A DNA stretch of 64,000 nucleotides from contig NZ_WING01000001.1 of assembly GCF_009793335.1 (NCBI RefSeq), positions 5,580,001-5,644,000 on the forward strand. Reading direction: 5' to 3'. The translations under genes were made by a program, and so were the position numbers. Shown one piece after another: positions 44,966 to 52,600 of this stretch. The notes below the pieces were generated by a model, which saw only the letters and a list, made by a program, of their open reading frames with translations, had not been told where the DNA came from and made no database searches. This DNA is from Actinomadura sp. J1-007 (GTDB lineage: Bacteria > Actinomycetota > Actinomycetes > Streptosporangiales > Streptosporangiaceae). Numbering within the stretch: the first letter of the stretch is position 1; every line of letters starts with the position of its first letter.

Positions 44966-45964
44966 TTGGCTGAAGCCCTCCGCGACCGAGGAAACCCAGA
45001 GGTCCCACGAGATCGCGATCAGGAAATCGTTGAGATACCACTCGATAATCTCTGTATTGCTGCATCCCCGCGCCTGGCAGGGATCAACGAAGATCACGTG
45101 AGGCTTCTCGCCGATTCCCTGGACCCTTTGCCGCCGATCCTGGTCCAGAGGACGACGATGCGGGTGATCGACGGAATGCACCGCCTCCGGGCCGCCGAGC
45201 TGACGGGAAAGCGCAAGATAAGGGTCCAGTTCTTCGATGGAGATGACAAGGAGTCATTCATCAGAGCCGTGGCGGAGAACGTCACACATGGCCTTCCGTT
45301 GACTTTGGAAGAGCGGAAGGCTGCCGCCACGCGGGTCATAACGCTGTACCCCGAATGGTCTGACCGGGCCGTAGCGAAGGCGACAGGTCTCTCTGGGAAG
45401 ACGGTCGCGCTGATGCGCGGGGAGGCGGATGAGAAAGTCTCGCAGGGCGACAAGCGGCTGGGGCAGGACGGGCGGCTCAGACCTGTCGACAGCGCGCATG
45501 GTCGTCGCTTGACGGCTGAGCTGCTGGCCAGCCGACCTGACGCCTCGTTGCGGGAGATCGCAGCCATCGCCGGCGTCTCACCGAATACGGTTCGCGCGGT
45601 CCGCGAGCAGATACGGCGAGGTGGCGGCCAAGCCGCCTCGCGTCAGTGCGCCACGGGCGAGGCGCAACACGAGGGAGCCGTCGAGGCAGGGTCTCGATTC
45701 GTCTCCCCCGAAGTGGAGAAGGATGTTCGTGATCAGATTCTTGACCGTTTGAAGCGCGACCCGTCGATCAGATATACAGAGGTGGGGCGCACACTGCTTC
45801 GCTGGCTGCATGCCCAACCCGTATTCGGTCGACCAGAGGAACTGGTCGACGCACTTCCCGCACACTGTCTCCTGGTGGTGGCGCGACTCGCCAGCGAGTA
45901 CGCTCAGGAATGGAAGGTTCTGGCCGAACTCCTCGAAAGCAAGGCACACACGTCAACCGCCTGA
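44966..45964 (+). CDS. StrR-like ParB-domain pathway regulator
   Basis: TTG start behind GGAGG (44951-44955). 332 residues. The N-terminal ParB/sulfiredoxin-like fold is VEIPLDNLCIAASPRLAGIN, VRLLADSLDPLPPILVQRTT, RVIDGMHRLRAAELTGKRKI, AENVTHGLPLTLEERKAAAT. HTH 1 is DRAVAKATGLSGKTVALMRG and HTH 2 is SLREIAAIAGVSPNTVRAVR. This is the arrangement of StrR, NovG and related activators of antibiotic clusters, which bind paired half-sites with 11-nt spacing. A site of that form lies at 47296-47326 before the biosynthetic genes, so this protein is the likely activator of the cluster. Confidence 0.85.
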   Translation: MAEALRDRGNPEVPRDRDQEIVEIPLDNLCIAASPRLAGINEDHVRLLADSLDPLPPILVQRTTMRVIDGMHRLRAAELTGKRKIRVQFFDGDDKESFIRAVAENVTHGLPLTLEERKAAATRVITLYPEWSDRAVAKATGLSGKTVALMRGEADEKVSQGDKRLGQDGRLRPVDSAHGRRLTAELLASRPDASLREIAAIAGVSPNTVRAVREQIRRGGGQAASRQCATGEAQHEGAVEAGSRFVSPEVEKDVRDQILDRLKRDPSIRYTEVGRTLLRWLHAQPVFGRPEELVDALPAHCLLVVARLASEYAQEWKVLAELLESKAHTSTA

Positions 45965-47372
45965 TGGGCGGCACTTGAGCAAGGCGACTCCGCGTTCCCG
46001 ACGGTCTCGCTGCGGTCGCCCTGGACATTCGCGGTCGGTCTGACAGGACAGTGCATCCCGGCGCACACCCGCCGGCGACAGGGAGACGTGTTCAACACCG
46101 CCACAACAGGGCTGCCAGGCTTTCCGTGCTGAAGTCGCGGCTGAGGAGTGGGAGTCGGCGCAAGTGGCAGCGGACGCACTGCGTCAAGAGCATCTGGCAG
46201 CCGCGCGCCGTCATGGGCGACCTGCTGGGCGAGTCGTTCTAGGCCGGCCTGGAGTGTCGCCAGGCAGAGCGGGCCACCATGTCGAGGCTGGCCACCCCGC
46301 GGATGCTCAACACGAGGGGCGTCACGTCCACCGACGCCTTCTGGCCGATCCGGTGGGCCGGTGCACGATCCCGATCTCTGTCGACCGCAGGAGCGACTGA
46401 CCGTCGCACCCCTACGCCACGCGCGAGTCGCTACACGAGGCCGAGATGCGGGCGGTCGAGGGACTCACGCACCGCTGTTTCCTGCGGTATCCCCTCCAGC
46501 CTTTCGGCCCATTCGAGCACCGTTGGTTGCCCTACCGCCGGGTCCGAACCACGCGGGCGGCATATTCGCGGCCGGCTGACTCCGGCTGGTCGAGCGGGCG
46601 GTGAGACCGGGGCCGTCGGGTTCGTTGAGCCCGGCGTCGATCTCATCTGAACCCGAGCGGTCTTGCCGGCACGCCGGGCCGTCTCTGCGATCTCGTCGAT
46701 GAGCCACGTGGCGCCTACGCAGATGTCGTTAGCCCCCTTTGATCGCAGACTCGACCTGTTGGCCTGGCCACGCGATCCGCGCGAGGATCGGTGCACCGCC
46801 CCCCATGCCTCGGAGCTGCAACGCCTCGGTCACAGGAGTCGTCCCCAGATGTGTGACGCCGCCCTGAGGCAGGCAGTGCTGTGGGAACCGGCGCCATGCC
46901 CGTAACCATTCGCCTTGACGGCCGAAATGAGGTTTCTGGCCGTGCTTCTCTGCCGGAGCAGTCTGATATTTGCGCGAATGGTCGACAGGGCGCTGATTCC
47001 TTGCGTCATAGAGGGATCGTGATATTCTGGTCCTGCCCAGCCAGATGTGTTCTTGAATGGGAACAGCTCGACCGGTTAGCGGGTGCGGGCCGAGAACGAG
47101 TCCCTCACACCGACATTGAGTGCCTCTCCGAGAGAACCGCTCCTACGGACCTCAGGGACGAGGCAGACCAGCACACGTTTGCGCGGGCAATTCACGGCGT
47201 TCCACGAAACCTCGGGCCTACGCTCACCCCGGGTTTTGTGTCGGCTGGTGAGAGCCGTGGCGATGGGCGATCTCGACGGGCAGTCTGAAAGCTTGTGTGC
47301 AACTGAGGATTTTCCGCAGTTGCACAACATCGAGAACTTGCCAGCGGGACCGGGGCGCGGCATCTTTAGGGA
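45965..47372. other. 1.4 kb without a supported gene
   Basis: No open frame here looks like a real protein on either strand, and codon positions show no consistent actinomycete bias. It probably holds decayed sequence plus the control region of the biosynthetic operon. The only clear element is the StrR-type palindrome at 47296-47326. Confidence 0.5.
47296..47326. promoter_or_regulatory. StrR-type operator
   Basis: Perfect arms tgtgcaactg (47296-47305) and cagttgcaca (47317-47326) are separated by exactly 11 nt. The published StrR-family consensus is GTTCGActG-N11-CagTcGAAc, so the inner ACTG/CAGT, the outer GT/AC and the spacing agree. It lies ~340 bases before the carrier-protein gene and 1.3 kb after the regulator gene. 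Confidence 0.75.
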
Positions 47373-47618
47373 GTGCCGCGGCTTGTGCCAAAGCTAGTAT
47401 GTTTCGACCTGGCCGCCGGTGTTGAGTTCTGTCGGCTGCTCGGCTTCCAAGTGGCCTATGGGCGCCCGATGAGCGGATTTCCCTACCTCGAACGCCGCGA
47501 AGCCGAGTTTGTGCTGGAGCAGTCGTTGACCAAGGATCGGCTCTATCCGCAGGTCTGGAACGGCCCTGAACGGGCGGCGATGACTCCAGAGAACGGGTCT
47601 GGGGGCCACCGAGACTGA
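47373..47618 (+). pseudogene. Truncated bleomycin-resistance-like (VOC) protein
   Basis: The frame reads VPKLVCFDLAAGVEFCRLLG then FQVAYGRPMSGFPYLERREA and EFVLEQSLTKDRLYPQ, the first beta-alpha-beta unit of a bleomycin-resistance/glyoxalase fold. After ~65 residues the match ends, and the 81-residue product lacks the second half needed for a ligand site. It sits between the operator and the carrier protein and may be a remnant of a self-resistance gene. Confidence 0.5.
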
Positions 47619-47664
47619 GGACCGCGAAATCGCGATAAGGACGTGCCCGCGAGGCAGGAGAAGT

Positions 47665-47991
47665 ATGGGAGTCGATGAGCAGGTGACGGACCAAGGCAAT
47701 GTGAATATCGTGGCGATCGCGGATTTCACAGAAGCCGGCGAGGCCGAGGTGAGGACGGACGGTATGGTCGCCGACAATGTCGAGGAGCGTCTGATCGCGA
47801 TCGTGGGCAAGACGTTGGATCGCACCTGCACAGTCGATGACAACCTCTTCGAGCTCGGCGCCGTTTCCATCGAGGTGCTCGACGTCCTGGCACGAGTTCG
47901 CGAGGACTTCGGTGTTCGAGTCCGGCTCCGTGACTTCTATCAGTCTCCCACCATTCGGGCCCTGGGCAACATGATCGGGGATGCGGGTTGA
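47665..47991 (+). CDS. Free-standing carrier protein (PCP/ACP)
   Basis: 108 residues, with CAGGAGAAG before the ATG. After a ~35-residue N-terminal extension comes a carrier domain: NVEERLIAIVGKTLDRTCTV, DDNLFELGAVSIEVLDVLAR, REDFGVRVRLRDFYQSPTIR. Ser68 in LGAVSIE is the expected phosphopantetheine site. The flanking LFELG and SIEVL are closer to PCPs of NRPS lines than to fatty-acid ACPs. Its stop overlaps the TTG start of the condensation gene (TTGA), so both are translated together and it likely carries a donor or acceptor for that enzyme. Confidence 0.85.
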   Translation: MGVDEQVTDQGNVNIVAIADFTEAGEAEVRTDGMVADNVEERLIAIVGKTLDRTCTVDDNLFELGAVSIEVLDVLARVREDFGVRVRLRDFYQSPTIRALGNMIGDAG

Positions 47992-49400
47992 GAACAAACA
48001 GCACGGATTCGTTGACGTCAACCCTTCCGATTGGCCCGCTCCAGGAAGGTATCTGGCTCTTCTGTCGGCTGAATCCGACGAGTCCCGCGTACTGCATGCC
48101 AGAGGTCTTCTACTTCGATGGCGACTTCGACACCGAGGCTGCGGAGTTCGCACTCAACGAGGTCATACGCCGTCATGAGGCCCTGCGTACGACGTTCCAC
48201 CAAACGGACTCCGGGGGCGTGCAGATCATTGATCACGATCCGGAGCCCGTTCCGGTCGACGTGATCGACCTGCGCGGTCTGTCGGCGGTTGCGCGGAAGC
48301 CTTTGCTGCAGTCGGCCATCGACACGGCAGCGAACCTGCCTTTCGACATTACGGCCGAGCCGGCGATCAGACTCACTGTCATCCGGGTGTCCGAAATCCG
48401 GACCGCGCTGGTCCTGGTCGCTCACCACATAGCTTGTGACGGCATGTCGATGGGCGTCATCTGCGAGGAGTTCGGTGAGATCTACAGATCGGCGCGGCGG
48501 GGAGCCCCGCTCGATCTCAAACCGCTCGGACCGGGATACAGCGCCTTTGTGGAAGAGCAACTTGCCGAGCTCTCTGACGGCAGGCTCAATAAGGAGGCGG
48601 CTTACTGGCGGGAACAGCTCGCCGGAGTCACCGGCAGTGCGCTACCCGGAGGCGGCGGTGCCGCCGAGCGAGCCCCGGGGACGCTGGATACCTACATGCA
48701 GTCCGTCACGCTCGACGACGGACTGGCTGTCGCGCTCTTGGCGTTCGCGCGCCGCGCCAGGTCGACACCATTCTCGATCCTGCTGTGTGCGATGAAGGTC
48801 ATGCTCGCCGTGGCCACCGGTGACGGTGATCAGGCCGTGGGCACGGCGACGAGTGGGCGGACGCCCAAGTTCGCACGCACCGTGGGGGCGCTCGCCAACA
48901 TGGTCGTTGCTCGCACGCGGATTGAGATGACCAAATCGTTCACCGCCATGCTCGAACAGGTGTCGCTGGGGCTTATGGACGCCATCGATCACCAGGACCT
49001 GCCGTTCAGCCGAGTGGTTGCCGAACTGCAGCACGCCGGCCTCCAGCCCGGGACCGACGTTGTACGAACGGTCTTCTCCGCAGGCACCACCGGAAGCGGC
49101 CTGAAACTCGGCGAGGGAAAACTGTCGGAGGCCCTGGCACACACGGCGGAGGGGCCTTTCGACCTGGCCGTGTACTGCGACTTCAGCCCCTCGGGTATCG
49201 CTCTCGATTGGCAGTACGCGCTACGCACCTACTCGCGCGAAGTCGCACATGACTACTGCGCTGCATACCAGGAGATCTTGGCGAAACTACTGCAACAGCC
49301 CGACGCGGCAATGGACTCGCTCGGCCTGACTGAGACTCTGGCCCGCGTCGTCCCGTCCCCTCGAAGTGACTCATCCGGGCCTCAGCATGATGCTTCCTGA
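47988..49400 (+). CDS. Free-standing NRPS condensation enzyme
   Basis: 470 residues from TTG 47988. It opens with a C1-like motif LPIGPLQEGIWLFCRLN, then VIRRHEALRTTF (C2) and the catalytic HHIACDG at residues 146-152, an intact HHxxxDG. DGDQAVGTATSGR and VGALANMVVARTRIE (C4/C5 region) and HQDLPFSRVVAEL (C6) follow. Such enzymes join an acyl or peptidyl group on one carrier to an amine on another. It has no fused A or PCP domain and is coupled to the PCP gene, which suggests a dissociated assembly line. Confidence 0.9.
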   Translation: MRTNSTDSLTSTLPIGPLQEGIWLFCRLNPTSPAYCMPEVFYFDGDFDTEAAEFALNEVIRRHEALRTTFHQTDSGGVQIIDHDPEPVPVDVIDLRGLSAVARKPLLQSAIDTAANLPFDITAEPAIRLTVIRVSEIRTALVLVAHHIACDGMSMGVICEEFGEIYRSARRGAPLDLKPLGPGYSAFVEEQLAELSDGRLNKEAAYWREQLAGVTGSALPGGGGAAERAPGTLDTYMQSVTLDDGLAVALLAFARRARSTPFSILLCAMKVMLAVATGDGDQAVGTATSGRTPKFARTVGALANMVVARTRIEMTKSFTAMLEQVSLGLMDAIDHQDLPFSRVVAELQHAGLQPGTDVVRTVFSAGTTGSGLKLGEGKLSEALAHTAEGPFDLAVYCDFSPSGIALDWQYALRTYSREVAHDYCAAYQEILAKLLQQPDAAMDSLGLTETLARVVPSPRSDSSGPQHDAS

Positions 49401-49536
49401 TGGGACGGAGCCGAACTCGCTCGCGGACGGTCTGGCAACTCCGGTAGTGGGGTCCGCGGTCGCCGGAGACGATGTCGGCCTCGTGTTGAACGCCCTCAAC
49501 CTGCCGCATTTGCCGCAGTCAGTCGGGTCGGCATGA
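49387..49536 (+). CDS. 49-aa mini-ORF between the condensation and PKS genes
   Basis: MMLPDGTEPNSLADGLATPV and NALNLPHLPQSVGSA, then TGA. It overlaps the end of the condensation gene by 14 bases and ends 77 bases before the PKS start. No clear ribosome binding site is seen. It could be a short peptide, a displaced docking-type tail of the condensation enzyme (one frame shift would add it) or chance. Confidence 0.3.
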   Translation: MMLPDGTEPNSLADGLATPVVGSAVAGDDVGLVLNALNLPHLPQSVGSA

Positions 49537-49612
49537 CCCTGTGGGGCTGGTTATCCGTTTGAGTGAGCTTTCGGGTGAGGCGACACGACGCCCTTCACGG
49601 AAGGAGAAGCGA

Positions 49613-52600
49613 ATGCGCGAGCCGCTGGCCATTGTGGGCATGGCTTGCAGAGTTCCGGGGGCAGCCGACTACCGCTCACTGTGGGTCAACATCGAGTCAG
49701 GTTCGACGGGCATGGTCGAGGTCGGAGAGCAAGACCGACGACGAGAAGGTGTGCGTCTGGACCCGACGGTCCGGAACAGGTACGTGCCCGTTGCCGCACC
49801 CCTGGACGGATACGACGAGTTCGACAGCGGCGCGTTCGGCATCAGCGCCGGCGAGGCCAAAGGTATCAACCTCAACCACCGCGTCATGATGGAAGTCGTG
49901 CTCGAGGCGATCGAAGACGCCGGCTGCGACCCTCTGCGATACCCCAAGAGCATCGGGTTGTTCGCCGCCGGTGGCGGTGCGTCGCCCGGCTCGGTCCTGC
50001 AGCGCATTGGTGACCCGCAGTATGGAGACGTCGCCAGGCCGCTCAAGGTGTCCGAAGCGATCAACTGGGGGGCGCTCCTCGACAACGACTTCCTGGCCAC
50101 CCGGATCGCCTATCCGCTCGACCTCCGTGGGCCGTGCTTGACGGTCCAGACTGCGTGCTCCAGTTCCCTCGTAGCCTTGCACCTGGCGTGCCAGAGCGTA
50201 CTTTCCGGTGAATCGGACATGGCTGTGGCCGGCGGGGTGAACGTCGAGATCCATCAACGGGTGGGCTACTACTACCAAGAAGGCAGTGTCTGGTCCACCG
50301 ACGGCTACTGCCGACCGTTCGACCGTGCCGCCACCGGCACCATCACCGCGAACGGCGCAGGCGCAGTTGTGATCAAGCCCTTGGACCAGGCGCTCTCCGA
50401 CGGAGATGCTGTCCACGCCGTCATCCGCGGTAGTGCGATCAACAACGACGGTCGTCGGAAGGCCGGGTTCACCGCACCGAGCGTGAACCAGCAGGCAAGG
50501 GTCATCAGTGCGGCTCTGGCGTCCGCAGGGGTCGATGGGCGCGATATCGGCTACTTGGAGGCGCACGGTACTGCGACCGAGATCGGAGACGTCGTCGAAT
50601 GGGCGGCCATCGAACGTGCCCTGGGCCCAGACGGTGTGCGGTGCGCTATCGGTGCGACCAAGGCGAACGTCGGCCATCTCGGGCCCGCCGCGGGCGTTGT
50701 CGCCCTGATCAAGGCCGCACTCGTGCTCTCACACGAGCGGATTCCCCCGGTCGCGAACTTCGTGGAACTGAACCCCCGGATCAAACCGAGCAGCGCGAGG
50801 CTCTTCGTGCCCGATGGGTGCAGCAGGTGGGAAGAGGAGGACAGGCCGCGGCGGGCCGGAGTGAGCTCGATGGGGATAGGCGGAACCAACGCGCACGTGG
50901 TCCTTGAGCAGGCGCCGGTCCCAGAGGCGGTCGACGAGCCGATTGAGGTTGTCTGCATCCTGCCGGTCAGCGCCGCATCGAGGTGCAGCCTTGAGGAGAC
51001 CGCGAACCGCGTGGCGGAGTTCGCCGCTGAGAATCCGCAGCGTCTACGGAGCCTCGCCCGCACGATGAGGACGGGCCGCCGCATCCTTCCACACCGGGAG
51101 GCGTTCGTCGTCGCGACACGGGGTGCGGGGTTCGTCAGCTGGCGCACTGGAGGCCGGCTCGCGAAGCGGGCCCCTGACAGCGCGATCATCTTCCCCGGAC
51201 AGGGAGGACGGGTAGGGGATCTGACGGCTGCCGCTGCCGAGATCGACGGATTCAGAGACTTGCTCTCGCAGACGCTCCAGTGTCTGCCGGCCGACGATCG
51301 GCCGCTGGTGAAAGGGCTCCTGACCGGAGCGTCCGAGACCGCGTCCGGATCACGACTCGCGGAGCTCGCGGTGCTCGTCCAATCGGTGACGGTCGCCAGA
51401 TCGCTGCTCGCCGATGGCTTGGGGGCGCGGTCACTGTGCGGGTTCAGTCTGGGCGAGATCGCCGCGGGCGTGGTCGGCGGAGTCTTCACCCTGGACGAGG
51501 CCGCCGCCGTCTTGTCGGAGCGAGCCCGGCTGCTGGCAGCCGCCCCAGAGGGTGGGATGATCCGGGTTCGGCTCTCCGAGAAGTCCGTCACGCGGTACCT
51601 CAGCACCGATGTGTCGCCGGCGATCGTGCCCAACGGCCGCGACTGCATGCTCAGCGGCGAGGCGGCGGCGATCGACGCGATCGCCGATCGGCTGCGTACC
51701 GACGGCATCGCCTGTGTCCGAGTCCCGGTCAAGCATCCGTTTCACAGTGCGGTCCTGAACGGTTCCGTCGCGGAATACACGAAGGCTTGGTCCCAGGTCG
51801 AACTACGGCGACCAGAGCTGCGGCTGATGTCACCGACAACCGGCGACTGGCTGGACGAGGAGACGGCCCGCGATCCCGGGTTCTGGGCGAGTCACCTGGT
51901 ACGGCCGGTCCGTTTCGGCGAAGCCATGCAGAGGCTCCGTGTGAACGGTACGGATCTTGCTTACGTCATGGATTCCGATGCGGGTGTCACCCCGTTCGTC
52001 AAGGAAGTGTTCGCCACCGATGCTCTGGCGATGGCCACCGCCAAGCACGCGGGCTACGACGCGGTCTCTCGAGCACGGCTGTTGGCGACCGCGTGGTCTG
52101 CCGGACAGGATTCGGTCAATCTGACGACCGAGCAGATCGGTCGGAGGAGCGGTCTCGACGCGGCCCCGGTTCTCGTCCATGCCCCCACCTATGCGTTCGA
52201 TCGAAGCTCTCAGAAGGAGCAACCGCCGGTGCATACCGAAGCACAGTCGACTCCCAGTTCCGCCAGGCCAAGCCCGGCAGCGGAGGACCAGACGCCTCCG
52301 GAAGCACCGATCCCGACTCGGTCGGACGTTGACACTGAGACAATCGGCGACAGGGTCCGGAGGATCGTCGCGAGGCTCGTGGGGAGTACGTCGGAGGACA
52401 CGGACCTTGGCGTCTCCTTCATCGAGCTCGGGTACGACTCCTTTCTGCTGATCCAGCTCGCAGACGCGCTGTCAACGGAGTTCCAAACCGACATCGACGT
52501 ACGGCAGCTGTACATGGATTTGGATTCATGTGACGGCGTCATCGAGCATCTCAAGAGCGTTGCCTCGACCAGCGGGCAGTCGGCGCCCGTTGCGATGGAG

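Noticed and set aside
46148..46579. Open frames in the gap before the biosynthetic cluster
   Set aside because: Arg/Pro/Ser-rich translations without known motifs or ribosome binding sites; not supportable as genes.
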